Shown here piece after piece: positions 51,030 through 63,059 of a stretch of DNA of 64,000 nt. Origin of the DNA: Nereocystis luetkeana (taxonomy: Eukaryota > Sar > Phaeophyceae > Laminariales > Laminariaceae). The notes beneath the pieces were generated by a model. That model was not told the origin of the DNA. It ran no database searches and worked only from the letters and a program-made list of their open reading frames with translations. The DNA lies in contig JARUPZ010000014.1 in NCBI GenBank assembly GCA_031213475.1, positions 5,801,674 to 5,865,673 on the forward strand, in the 5' to 3' direction. A program made the translations under genes and the position numbers. The stretch's first letter is position 1; each line of letters begins with the position of its first letter.

Positions 51030-52954
51030 GTGAGATCCTTATTCAAGCTCCATACAGACAGGCCGTCACTAGAAACCCCTTCCAGACGTCCGTCAATACC
51101 CGGCCGCTCTTTGCGTGTATCCCAACCTTTGTCGGATGGCCGTAATCGCATGTTGCCTTGCGCGAGGCGTTCACAGGGGGGATTCGAAGCCTCGTTGGGT
51201 AGTGAAAAGCTATAACGTGCGATATCTTGAACATGAGGTCATATATTGTACAATCCTTCTATCACTCCATTGAACATAGCTCAAATTGCTCTGGACATCG
51301 TACCAGCCCAGAGCGCTGGTTGGGCGGGACTGTCAACACGAATCATACCAACGATACCTGGCGTATACTCCAGAAGCGAATGGAGCAAGAGGCTCATATA
51401 TGCTTCGTATCGGCCGTCAGGCAGGAAAATACCGGGCTGCAACTGTCTCTAATAATACCTGAATCGCCGGCTGCCACGTCAATTCAGCTGCATTTTGCTG
51501 GATTTAGTGGACGTCAATCCGCCCGCACGCCAGACGATAGAACGTTGGGCCTCTATCGCGCACTTGGCTAAGGATACCGACAGACCAACAGGCAGTATCT
51601 GACCGGTATGCCGTCTGGTGGGTGCGGCTCTCTACTGTATCGGCTTCAAACGCGACAGTCGCAAGTAGCTTGCGCGGGTGGTGCGGATGATGAGCATGCT
51701 CCCACCTTGAGGCTGGCGACGCAACAAGTATCTGTTGTTTAGATCGGGCAACGGTCTGTCGTTCATGTGGATGCCCTGAAAATCGTTCGTGGGTTTTCTT
51801 ACAGCGCAATACCCACAGTGTAATTGCATTGACTTGCACTGACATGTATTTTCCTGACAACGACGTGCATAATAAATAGCTGAATATTTGCACTACTGTA
51901 CGCCAGCACACCTATGTACATGTTCAGTATTATGTACTACTAGTCGTACAGGTACAGTCAACGAGTCGCGCTCTGAACTTGCAAAGTCGACAATCGGTCG
52001 GTTCGGCAGGGTCAGCACCTAAATGTTCGCTGCTAAAAATGAATTATACTGAAGTCTTAGCACGAACGGGTATTGAACAAGGCGTGAACAAAAAGCACAA
52101 ACAACACAAAAACGCAATCCACATGGGCAACACAACCTTATAACAAGGGGGTATCGCGGTAGATATAACGACGACATGAGGTTTTACCTCTGCATTGGCG
52201 TCGTCATCGTACTGGATGCCCCTCTACTGGAAAATATGTGTATCTCAAAGCCTTACAGATAAGCTGGCATAGGGGCAGGCTACGAAAGCAGCGGATATCG
52301 ACAAAGCCGCAGCTCCCTCTGGGGGTCTCTGCTCGACGGAGCCGTACGACCGGTAGAATCTCCTTGACACTGCCCCTTGTTCCTTCAGTCTATACACCGG
52401 TTCGACCAGTGGGACACACTACGGATAGAATAACCAACGAGCGGGGAGGATACGTTTATTTACACCCGAATGTCCCATGAACATGCTTTATCCTCAAGAA
52501 AGACAAGTAAAAAAAGGCAACAAGGGGGAGGTATTACACGACGGAACCTGCTGTTTAGGAACGCCAAACAAGAGACCAAACTGCCGAGATATGAGGCGAC
52601 TGAGCGTGAAAGGTGCGAGGCATGTCGGTTTTATCGCGGCCGGAACTGGGAGAGCCTCGTTCAGCTGCTGCAGCAGAAGAAGAAGCAGAAGCAGCGCCGA
52701 GGTGAGACCAGCCCAACGGGCAACAACCTAAGTAGCAACAGCAACCCATCGCATGTATTTTATACAAATTTACGCTGTGCATATATACGCTCGGGCGCGC
52801 CATTGTGTTTGATCGCTTTTTGTGGCATAGTCTCCCTCCGAAATCTACACGCTTACTGCACTACAGTGCTACGACTGTACTGCTACAATCAGAGGCCCAT
52901 GCAAAACAAACTTCCCACTACTAGCTGGGTCAGCCAAGGAAAATTGATAAACCA

Positions 52955-53650
52955 TCGGCACGTCGTATCTCGTGAACCACTAGGAATTATATTTTGAAAT
53001 CTGCAGGGACTAACCCTGACACAACATTGCAAGCGCAGAAAAAAAGTATGTGAAAAATACGACGTTTTATCACTTTCGGCTTGATGTCGACGATAATATA
53101 TTGGCGAAACTCAAAAACACCAATTTTTCAACACGAATTTCGTGAAAAAGTGGTCGTTCCTGATCAATAAAAAAATTGGTGGGGGCATCGCTGCAGACCC
53201 TACGAGAAGACCTCCATTTGTGTCAGCGCCCAATTCCCCATCCTTCAAGATATATCGCCAACACACGATCTCCATACATGACACAAGCAATTCTGATCGT
53301 TTTTTTGGTTTTTCTGCGATGCCACGTTCAAAATTGCGAGTTTCGGCCCGAAAATTAAACGTCGTATTTGCACGACATACGCGAACAAACGGAAATCGAG
53401 ACAATTTTATCTCAGAAAATTTTACGGTCGGGTTAGCATTTTTCCTGTTGTTCCCGTGTGCCTTATCTCCCTCTCGAAAATAAACAAAGGGCTTGGTTTC
53501 CATTTGTGGGTTGGTGCGCGATCAATACCGTGTCAACAAAAATGGCACCCATATACGTAGTAGTGTGGAGCGGGGCGTGGGCCGATTCAGCAGCACCTTG
53601 GCGGGGCCAGCTCGTACTCGCTTCCGAGACCTAGACTGGGCGAGTATACT
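52955..53650. mobile_element. About 700-bp insertion specific to U3, origin unknown
   Basis: U1 (about 28100-28170) and U2 (about 38830-38900) pass from the CAAAACAAA-like sequence to the TTCGTC(T/C)A...AATCCCAAC sequence without this segment. The insert is AT-rich in its middle. It has overlapping open frames on both strands (plus 53142-53483, minus 53111-53503), neither of recognisable family. No terminal repeats were identified, so the mobile-element label is tentative. Confidence 0.4.
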
Positions 53651-55913
53651 GAAATTAAGAGGAATACAAGCATCGTAAATTCGTCCATCAATCCCAACGA
53701 ACTAGTCTATTATAGTGCTGGCCCTGAAAAGGAGTGTGGGTCGGCTTCTCGAGAACTGGAGCACCCTAGTTTCTACAGTGGTACTTCCCGCAATAGTCCC
53801 CGCCGCATGCCTACCCTGCGGGAACGTCGCATGCGCCGCCCTTTATCACGGCTTTCCCACAAAGCATGTGCCGCAGGACTACTTATTGTGTACTACCAGG
53901 TGTCCCGTGCAGACAAAAACGAGGGGTTGGGCGTGAGTACGACACCTTGTTCCCGCACTAAATTGATAATCAGTAACAACAGCAGTACGGCGGCAGCCGG
54001 GGTATCTATTCATCATCCTTCGTGCTGGATGGCTCGCCTCACCGGAAATCTGACGTTGGAACAAGAAGGTGGGTCCTCGCTGGGATTCTCAATTCGGAAA
54101 ACGGGCACCTTTCACCGCGTACGGCAGATCTACTTTTCGTTCGACGTATACACATTCGCTGTTCTCACTCTATACACCTCGGCTATTTTGCGTCGACCTA
54201 TTTCGTAAATAAATTGCTATAATGTGGATCTCTCGACCCATTGATTTTTTCACGGCACGTTTTTTTTTTACCTATCGACGACGGAGCGTTTTTTTGCGAC
54301 ACTTGTTACACGCACGCGAGCATCAGAGAATCACCGCTCATACTCGCTTACAAAACACCATGCCATGCTCGACATCTTGTCATTATGTTGTCGGAGTATA
54401 TCGCGAGTATTGGTTTCGCCGCCCCGATGCAACTGACGTTCTTGTATCAAAACCCTACGTTAACTAATGGAGTATATCTATACGTATCTGGCTAATCGAA
54501 AACTGGAAATGTAGGCCCATGGAATGGCAACAGCTGCAGCATCTCTCCTCTGAAACTCTCATTCTGAAAACATTAATATTATTTTCACAGGCGTGTAAAA
54601 ATAATTTTTACTCTAGCGTCGGTCGGATCATCCTACAAGCGATGTTAATTTTCCCAACTCGTGACTCACGGATGACTCCCTGATGGGGTCGGCTGGGGGG
54701 ACTTTATCATCCGCTCTTGGCATCCACCCATCCCTGCCTCTCAGTTCATTTCATCCCACGACCTTGACCAACACCCCGATCGAGTTACCACTCAATTATC
54801 CACTCTAAAGCCGGTACTACTCTGCTGTATATTGGCGGGAGGTCCTGTGTCCTGGAGTTCGTCACGCACGAGCTCCGGCTTCTGATGTGAGTGAGTCTCG
54901 CGTTGCTGCTGGAAAAGGTCATTTCGCCGCCTTTCCACAGGGCGACGATATATATAGCCGCGCAGAAGCATGGTCTACATGTATTGACACTATCAGCAGC
55001 AGCGCACTGTCGTACCGTGGCCCAAAATACAGGACCAGTTTCTGCCAACATGCGTTCAACAGTGTTTAGCACAACGTAAACAACGGACGATACGATGGTC
55101 GACGCACACAAAGTATGCTGTACAAAGAGACGCTACAAAACCTGGTCTGAATACTGTATGTATACGAACTGATGTCAGACATGCTCAACCCACCGTCTAC
55201 GTGCATATGTATCTAGGATTAGCCACTCAGCGATGAGAGTACGAGCAACACGTTTCGCACGATTTCTAAGCGACCAACCACCTAACGGCGACCGTACCAA
55301 AGTACAAGTAGCTGCTCCACAATGGTTGGGGTTGTGGTTTTACGAGTGAGTCACGGTAGCGTACATGGGGCTTGACACGGTAGGCCAAAATACCAACCCG
55401 AGTAGTGCTTAGTGTACCAGTCCACGGCGCGAGTGATTACCAAAACCTTTAGACAAAATGCTCTCCACGTTGATATATGGATGCTTTCTTTCTGCCGACA
55501 GCTGATATTTGCCAGTTATAGTACAGCTGGGAGGTTGTATACACATGAAACGCCTGTTTTGCTCACATGTGGTCGACGCAGAAATACTTGATTGCGGTGA
55601 ATAAAAATAGTAAATCGCGATGTTGCCACCTTGACGACAGCACATATATACCCCACCAATAAGGAGTCGAATCCGTTTCCTCCCCCAAAACAACAGCAAA
55701 GACTGCGTTATTGATTCGCGGGCCTTTCCGGTCGGTGCGCAGGTGTAAAACGCACCACGAGTTGCATCATATTGACGCAAGCAGCACAAAGCTCTATCTA
55801 AGTACTTGAGCCTCATAGCAGTGTTAGCCATTCCCCCAAGTCTTCCCCCGACCGCATACAGAGTACTCGATACCAGTTTTGCCTGTTTGAATCATCCGCG
55901 CTTCCATCGCATA

Positions 55914-55991
55914 CCTCTCTTGCTGTCGCAGCTCGCAACGCCGAGCACGACCACCAGCCGTAAAACTTCACCATAGAAGACACCACACAGT
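55914..55991 (+). promoter_or_regulatory. Conserved leader immediately upstream of gene C
   Basis: TCTTGCTGTCGCAG followed by CTCGCAACGCCGAGCACGAC matches the leaders of B and D; see gene B. Confidence 0.35.
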
Positions 55992-58900
55992 ATGAAGATG
56001 CCCACGGCTCATGGAAAGGCAGCATTGCTCAGCATGGTCGCTCTAAAGCTGGTCACCTCGGACGACACCGAGTCCCCTAACGACCCAATTCTCAAGCCGG
56101 AGTGCGATGCAAGCATCCAGGTGTCGATTCGATACTCGTCTAGTTCGTCCCGACTGTACCTGAAGTCGGATGACGGTAGCACCCGTGGCGGCTGCGTGAC
56201 ATTGTCACAAATATGGGAAAAGCGACGCGGCAAGGCACCCTTGTATGCCGTTGACTCCCAGACAGGCGATATCAGTGACAGCGCGACAGGGACTTGGTTA
56301 CTCACCGAGGAACTTTTCGTACGAGACGGTATCACTCTACAGGTAAGAGCGATTACATAATACTTTCCCCTTGTGCTTGCCCCACAGTCTGTGCAGAGCC
56401 CAGTTATATTGTTGCTCGTCGTCTTGCTTTGGACAACGTAGATGGCCCTCATCAGCACTGACATGTAGTGCGGGACGACCCTCCCGCATATAAGTAGTTG
56501 AGATCCTCGATTTTTCTTTTCGTACGCATGCCGGCAGCTTTCCTTACTACGTTTGCCGCGGCATATTGGCAGGGCGAGACCACTGGACTGGCCGACATGT
56601 ACGTATAATTCCTTGCCCATTCCTCTTTTCGCTCGTGTTCAGGTGCACGGTACCTCGGCCGGTGGCGATGCTGACGAGCTACGTCTGCTTAGTACGAATG
56701 ACACCATTATCAACATGCGCGCGCACGGCGGAAGCTTCGATTTCGTGAGCACCAAGGTACGTTTTGAGTTCAAAACCAAGCTAAGCGTCGACGGTAGCCA
56801 CACGACACTGCTTTGTTGGGTCTGGACTCCCTGACAGAAGTAGAATTTTCTCATCCGTAGAGTGCTTTTACTGCGGTGCATTCTAGCCGAACATGCCACA
56901 CCAAACGGGAAACAAAACATAGCGCACCGATAGTCCTTTCCCTTGGCATGGGTGGTCTTCGTGTTTTCCTGATGGGTCGTCAGGCTGACGAGTCGTCGTT
57001 GTTGTCATGTGAATTGATTAGGGCATACGCCCATTCACGGGGTTTCGACGGAGATATACGCTGGACACAAAAAGTCCTGGAGCAGAGTTTCCCACTTTCG
57101 CTCCGGAGCAGACGGCTTTGCTGTCGACACCACTGACCACGAGTCAAGCTACGGTTTGCACGCAAATTATATGTCACGCTCGCCAAAAAAAGATCAAAAC
57201 AGTGGGACTAGCTTCTGGATACGCCTGCCTGAAGTTTCAAAACATTGTGGCACGACAGCTGTAGATGTTCCGGACGTCGTGAACGATTGCGACATTCCGT
57301 CGCGTTGGAGTCGTGCCTTCAGTCGTCCGCGAACCTTCAACTGTTGTCAGTGCGGTTTTGATCATTCCACCACCATACTTCATTCCTTCTTAGGTCACTA
57401 AATTTGCCAGGTTCGACCCCACATCCATGGTGATGTGGATCGCCCTGTCGGCCACGAACTATATTCGTCATGCCAGGTTTTCTCCTGGGACACGATCACC
57501 AATACCCCAGACAAAGACCAAGAAAACGGTCGATCGTACATCAGCGCCGTCTCGGAGGTCATCACCGACGACACCCAGACATGTAGAGGAAGAGCCAAAA
57601 AACATATGGGAGAGGCGAGAATGGACATAGAGGACAGCGAAATGGGCTACCTTGGATACCAAGGCAGCGAGGCCTACGGCCTAACGTGGAAGGTGGGCCA
57701 CAAAACATCATCCCTAGGGTCGAGGAATTGTGCGTAATACCCGAAGAACGCCCTAACCTAATCGATTATTCGCCAGCGTGGGTTGTTCTTATATATATAA
57801 TACCCTAGTCCCGTTTGGTAGTGGCCCAATGCCTTCGAAAATTGTATCATGAGGCGTATCACGATGGTACTCGGATTTTTTTTCCATTGTATCCTAACGG
57901 CAACCAATGAAAGTGTATTCCCACCCTACCATCTTAAACCATAAATGACGCGTTTTGCGATATAGGCAGCACATTTCCGCAAACCGATTTTATGAATGAC
58001 GGGTTTCCTTCAGACAATATCGTCGGAATGCCGATTTCGAAAAATTACGTTTTCGTTTGCTCGGCCCATAGGAGTATTCATAGGGAATGTAGAGTGATTT
58101 TTGCCGAAGTCAGTTTTTGGTGTGAGGTATGGAGCTCATTAAGTCGGGAGACTCGGAGAGATTAGAGCGAACCTTTTTTGGAGAACGCCTCAAATAGAAA
58201 ATAAGTCCATCATTTGTTTTTATTCAGAGTCGTGACGCTGCTATAGGCATGCGCACTACTATCACTAAATGGGTTGTACGGTGGTAACCATGTAGTCTCT
58301 GTACAATGTGTGTGCCATCCGTTTAGGGTACGTGGCCTTGGTTATACTCAACTCCAATATATCCACCATCCGAGCAGGTCCGTGGGTTCTGCGTCGACAA
58401 GAGCAACCCCGAAGTGTTCGAAGATGTTAATGTCTACGGCAACATCTACGACTCGGACATACACCACAACAACTTCGGGGTCTACACGTTCGGCCACCAG
58501 CAAGGAGACTGGAGGAGGAACAAGATGCACGATAACTCTGGGTACGGCTTTGACCCCCATGACGACAGCGACTTCCTGACGATCCACGACAATGAGGTCT
58601 ACGACAACGGGTACCACGGTATCATCGCCTCCAAGCGCTGCAACGGTGTGTCGATCCAGGTACGATCGGGGAAAACACGTAGCGCGCTGGGACCCTACAT
58701 TTTGGATAGTCAAGCATAAGAGGTCTCGGGCCGTTGTCATACCGACGACGTCGTGTTCCATCCAAAGCAACGTTGACCCCCTACACATTGTCTAGGAGAA
58801 GTTTAAAAGTCGAGGAGCCACACTAGACACTGCCAGTCACGAGTATTCGCAATGCATCATGATGTGGCGCGTCGCAATACGGTTGACCACAGTTCCACCC

Positions 58901-60357
58901 AAATTGTTGCTCCTGTCTGTACTCAGGGAAACGAGGTCTACGGCGGTGCTAGGTCGTCTGCTGGCATATTCCTTCACCGGAGCAGCGACGACGCGGTTGT
59001 CAAAGGTGAGCAATGTCGCGAACAGGTAGCAACGTCTTGAGAGTGTGTTGTGGTCACCGCCCGAGTAGGTGAGTGGGCATGCAAAGTGAGTGGCGAAGCC
59101 TACGGCGGGTTGAAGCAAAACAAGCTGGTATCGTCATCTCAGTGATGTAAACATGCCCATGCTTAACAAGTGTGAGAACATTTTCACAGTAGCTTCGGTG
59201 TGATATGTTGCCAGAAGGAGACAAACGTAAGAAGCTCAGTCAAAAGTGTCGATTCCCTCGCCAGACGGCCACGGCCTAGGTGTGTATCACGAGCCACGCA
59301 CCAGAGAGTCCTTGGTTTGCTCTACTCAAATTTCGTCTGAAACCACGCACCCCCTCGATTACCTGGCGTGGCGGACCCAATATAAAATCACTTTGTCTTG
59401 TAGACTTCCCCGCTCCATCTAAACAGACGTCGCTAACGCGACAGGTAACTACGTCCACGACAATGGCGACGCTGGACTGGCCATGATGGAGTCGTTCAAC
59501 GCCGACGTGTCCGACAACATTTTTGAGAACAACAAGTACGGCGTGAGAATCTCCGTGGGATGCGGCCACAACGTCTTCTACAACAATGTCATCAGCGGCT
59601 CAACGAAGTGAGGCCCTTGTATAGGATTCCTACACACAGAGGCGTGCCTACAAAAGCTTCGCGTGTCGGCCGTGACTAGACATAATCCATTCGCTGTCGT
59701 GGCGCGATGCACGCGCAAACGCCGCGTTCTACGAAAGAGGTAGCACATTTCCACTTGTCCTCTGAATGACGGTGTTCCTCAACCCAAATTTGTCGGAAAG
59801 CCAATTGTGTTTCGAGAAATATTGTTTTTGTCCACTTGGGGCATGAGATTTTTAATCGGGATTAATTTGGTTTTTCGCTGAAGTAAGTTTGGGGTTAAGT
59901 GCTGAGCTCCTTCAGTGACGAGCCTGCGGAATGTTCAGGGCGAACTTATATCGGAGACTCTCTCAAACCAAACTATGTGTGAAGAACTTACGAATTGAAT
60001 GAACTGTGTGTTCTTCGTCACACCGCTGCCGGTGTTAAACCCCTCTTTCTGCTCAGGTACAACGCCTACTCGTACCTTGGGTGGGATGCACCAGATGTCG
60101 TGGAGTCGGGCCGGTCGCAGGACAACTGCTTCCGGGGGAATACCATCATCGGAGGTACTGAGACACTCAAGATCACGGATGCCGACGGCACTGAGTTTAT
60201 CGAAAACTCGTTCGAGGATGCTGCGACGATCCGCTTTGACGATGCTGCTAGAACGTTAATGTCAGGCAACACCGGACTCAGCGACACCAAACTGAAGGTC
60301 CACAACGGCGCTTCGTTCGACCAGAAGTCTGATTTCGGCTTCGAGCCGCTCTACTAA
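55992..60357 (+). CDS. Gene C: mannuronan C5-epimerase, complete, 7 exons, 501 aa
   Basis: Close paralogue of B with the same role. Exons: 55992-56342, 56643-56756, 57477-57692, 58378-58659, 58927-59005, 59445-59607, 60057-60357; total 1506 nt, ending TAA. All introns are GT-AG (300, 720, 685, 267, 439, 449 nt). The first ATG adds two residues (MK) as in gene A; starting at the second ATG (55998) would give 499 aa, as in B. N-terminal hydrophobic leader (KAALLSMVALKLVTS), then DTESPN. DPHD is at 58552-58563. Introns 2, 3 and 6 are longer than in B by 231, 318 and 292 nt; the last two excesses are explained by copies of one repeat element. The frame is open throughout and the exons are much closer to B than the introns are. 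Confidence 0.92.
57155..57400. other. Insertion in intron 2 of gene C
   Basis: Introns 2 of B and D run directly from the CTGACCAC-like region to the TTCAGCCCC/TTCGACCCC region; C has about 230-250 extra nt between them. No terminal repeats or homology identified. Confidence 0.45.
57965..58194 (+). mobile_element. Palindrome-family repeat element in intron 3 of gene C
   Basis: Aligned with 59739-59968 and the reverse of 42852-43087. Left end GGCAGCACATTTCCGC, right end AGAACGCCTCAAAT. Gene B has no equivalent; its intron 3 is 318 nt shorter. Confidence 0.7.
59739..59968 (+). mobile_element. Palindrome-family repeat element in intron 6 of gene C
   Basis: Left end GGTAGCACATTTCCAC; shares TGAATGACGG, TCGGAAAGCC, TTTTTGTCCACTTGGGGCAT and GAGCTCCTTCAGTGACGAGCC-type sequence with the other copies. 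Intron 6 of B is 292 nt shorter and lacks it. Confidence 0.7.
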
Positions 60358-61250
60358 ATGTCTTGACAAATATATTGCCAGAGTAGTGCCCAACACTGTC
60401 GCCCCCCTGCAGGAGAGCTCTACATTTTGCGTCGTTCATGGCTATGCTTGAAACAGCTGCGAGTGGCCTGTTTGCCTCCACAACACGTTGCGCGGTTCAG
60501 GTCGACAAATTAAAAGTCACACACCTCTGTTGTTACCGTCGTCGTCGGACTAGCTGTCGCGGTTGATGCCCGATTTGTTTGGCTGTTTGATCAGGGCACA
60601 CATGAACAGCCAATTGCTGCCACTTCTTTATTGATAAGTGTTCAGCGTATAATCATGGGCTATAGCGAAGCATGTAAAACATGTCCCAGAATAGGCGGCG
60701 CGTCAGGGTGGCCTAAGTTCCGGTCGCGGTGGCCGTCGATCTTGTGAAAATTATCGCGTGTCGATGGAGCGGGGAATCGATGTGTGTTGAAGAGGGACTC
60801 TTCAATGGTTTCGCGAGAAGGCAGTTGTGCCGTGGTGTCTTACGTCGTTGTGGCCTTGCTCCGACTGCACGGATTAGAAGCCGTACGGTCGGTAGGAGAA
60901 GTAGTTGTGGATGGAGGATTAAATGTTGACGGCGAAATCTGTTAAGTATATGCAATGTACAAGTAGCTCGTCTGAACTAGGTTTAAAACATATTTGTGAG
61001 AGTTAATTCGTTCGGGTTGTTTGTAACAACAGTAGCTTGTGTGGCGGAGTGATTCCGGAATTTTTCAGTTTTTGTTTTTGAGTAAAGTGTCGGAGCGTCA
61101 CCGGAGAGACGCGGTGAAAGGCGTCATCTTCAGCGGCCATCAATGTCCAGACTTTCAGACAACAATTGCTTGCCCACCAAGCGTGGTGGAAATATTTAGT
61201 ATCGTTCATGACTTTACCTTGCTCATGACTAAAGAGAAAGATTATTAGAG
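60358..61250 (+). other. 3' flank of gene C, homologous to the flanks of B and D; no gene
   Basis: Shares the order of conserved pieces listed for the gene B flank, more diverged. Confidence 0.55.
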
Positions 61251-61863
61251 ATCGGGAACCGATATTGTAATAATCTTGGAGTTTGTTGTTGCAGAGAGAA
61301 TTACGCGTTATGATTCACATTCTTCGGCTGAGTACGTATCCGTAGTGCGTAGCTTACTTCGACAGCAGCAGCGAGCATTGTTTGGTAAATCGCGCTTGTG
61401 GGACTACAAAGTAGGTACCGCACGAAACGGTGCCGGCAGACTGGTTGGACACCCGAACAGAAAGGGCCCGTGGCTTGCACCTGGACAGCGGTCGCTCGCT
61501 GGGCCAGGTATTCGTGATTTCTTGATCAGGTATTTCGTGAATTCTGATTCAACATCGTATGTATGTGGAGCGCTTCATGCGTAGCATAGGCAGCGAGCGA
61601 GCGCGGAAGCATGGGCAGAGTGCTTCGCATCGACCGGTATTATGTGCAGAGACGGGTAGACATCTGTATCCTTAACCCCGCGCCTAAGGGCCGAGGGCGT
61701 ATGTGCGTTTAGATCGGTGATCGAGTTGTACTGCGTGTATAATGCAACACCAACAAACGGGGGAATTGCCACGGTTGAATCTCCTGATCGAGCGCATCTA
61801 AATGAAATAATGATAAGAAAAGAAGAACACGTGACAAGGAGATGTCATCGGACCACCTTGAGC

Positions 61864-61935
61864 GAAGGTAGATATACCCTGAAACTCGAAGGCAGATACA
61901 CTCTGATACTCGAAGGCAGAGATGTTATGATACTC
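61864..61935 (+). repeat. 24-bp minisatellite, three copies
   Basis: Units start GAAGG(T/C)AGA and end A(A/T)ACTC; in one plus frame they read EGRYTLKL, EGRYTLIL, EGRDVMIL. Confidence 0.9.
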
Positions 61936-62366
61936 GTAATCGAGAGCGAGATATCACGTAGGAGGAAACTCTGGGTAGCCTGGGCGTGTGAATACACCAC
62001 GATACTCCGAGTGTTTATAGCGAAGCAAGTGATTCTATTTATATCACCGTGTGCAGTTCAAAACGTTGTCGGGGTGAAAGAATATTTGTTGATATCGTGC
62101 CTGGTATGTATCGACCACAGGGACCTGCACGGACAAAAAAAAAATGTGTTGATTCGATATTTTTTGTGAACCGTGAGCGACACTGTCGCCAATCCATCAC
62201 ACGTTACGGCGGGGGGGAACATTAATCACTGCAGCAGGCGGTTGGTGTGTCAACTGCATGTTCTTGCTGTGATATATATACCTGTCGCGTACACGATGGG
62301 GCGCAGACTTACTGATATATTCTGTAGTTCGCCACTAATAATACAAATCGCTTTACATTCCTGCTG

Positions 62367-62516
62367 TAAGGTGAATAGTGATATCATACCTATTTCGCAA
62401 TTGGGTTCATACGTTGCGGCAAGGCGGCGCTAAAACCTAAATGTGTACGAAGGTGAATTTCGATATCATTCCCATTGCAATTGGGTTCGAACTGTTGCGG
62501 CAGGGCGACGCTAAAC
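62367..62516 (+). repeat. Tandem duplication of about 80 bp
   Basis: Both copies contain AAGGTGAAT, GATATCAT, CAATTGGGTTC and GTTGCGGCA followed by GCTAAA. Confidence 0.85.
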
Positions 62517-62610
62517 TGGCAAGGGTAAGATATCGCTCATGCAGAACAATTGTTCTTGCCGGTACCTATGGCGCTTGGCGGTGGGGCATAGAGTAAATAA
62601 ATTAAGATTG

Positions 62611-62890
62611 GCGTGGACATGCATGATATGACGATGTGGCAGAATGAACGACTGATCCCCCACTCGGACTGCTGGGTAAGAGACAATATTAATAGCCCTA
62701 CGATCGAATTGAGGGCACATATTGCGCTTCGTGGTGGGGAGCGGTTCAAATTCAGATTGGAGTGTGCATACGATATACAATAATGTGGCAAAATGAATGA
62801 GTGGTTCTCCGCGCCCACTGCTGGGTGGGAGATATTCTTCACAGCCAAACGATCGACTCGGCTCAGTGTAAATACAAGCGATATCGGCAA
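62611..62890 (+). repeat. Tandem duplication of about 150 bp
   Basis: Both copies contain ATGTGGCA(G/A)AATGAA, a CCCACT...CTGCTGGGT segment and ACGATCGA. Confidence 0.8.
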
Positions 62891-63059
62891 CCGACTACAG
62901 TGATGATATATTGTGTTTGTACCTCAACTCCCTCGCTGCACTCGTGCCTAAACCCAACGTGACATCCGTGTCGGATTTATCTTCTGAATTTGCTACGACA
63001 ATTGCATTAGTACCCATCTATAGCCCCGTCTATTGACTGCCGAAGATTAGCCACAACGC

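Larger units (their letters stand above)
51080..61250 (+). repeat. Duplicated segment U3 (spacer plus gene C plus 3' flank)
   Basis: Spacer anchors occur in the same order as U1 and U2, for example ATCCCAACCTTTGTCGGATGG at 51119, ACGAACGGGT at 52061, GTTCGACCAGTGGGACACA at 52402 and CCACGACCTTGACCA at 54757. U3 is abutted to remnant F on its left. Confidence 0.8.
61251..63059. other. No recognisable gene; three small tandem repeats
   Basis: Holds the repeats at 61864, 62367 and 62611. The 150-codon plus frame 61717-62169 includes an 8-residue repeat but has no recognisable domain and is not called. Confidence 0.4.

Noticed and set aside
50429..51145. Longest open frame in the window (238 codons)
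   Set aside because: It crosses the exon 6 remnant F in a shifted frame and continues into intron-like and spacer sequence; no domain is seen.
57405..57425. tRNA-like GGTTCGACCCC T-loop sequence (also near 3750)
   Set aside because: No cloverleaf around it; at 57.4 kb it is intron sequence shared with B and D just before exon 3.
374..60357. Epimerase genes as part of an integrated phaeovirus
   Set aside because: Phaeoviruses such as EsV-1 are reported to carry an epimerase gene, but these copies have six introns each and no viral genes lie nearby.
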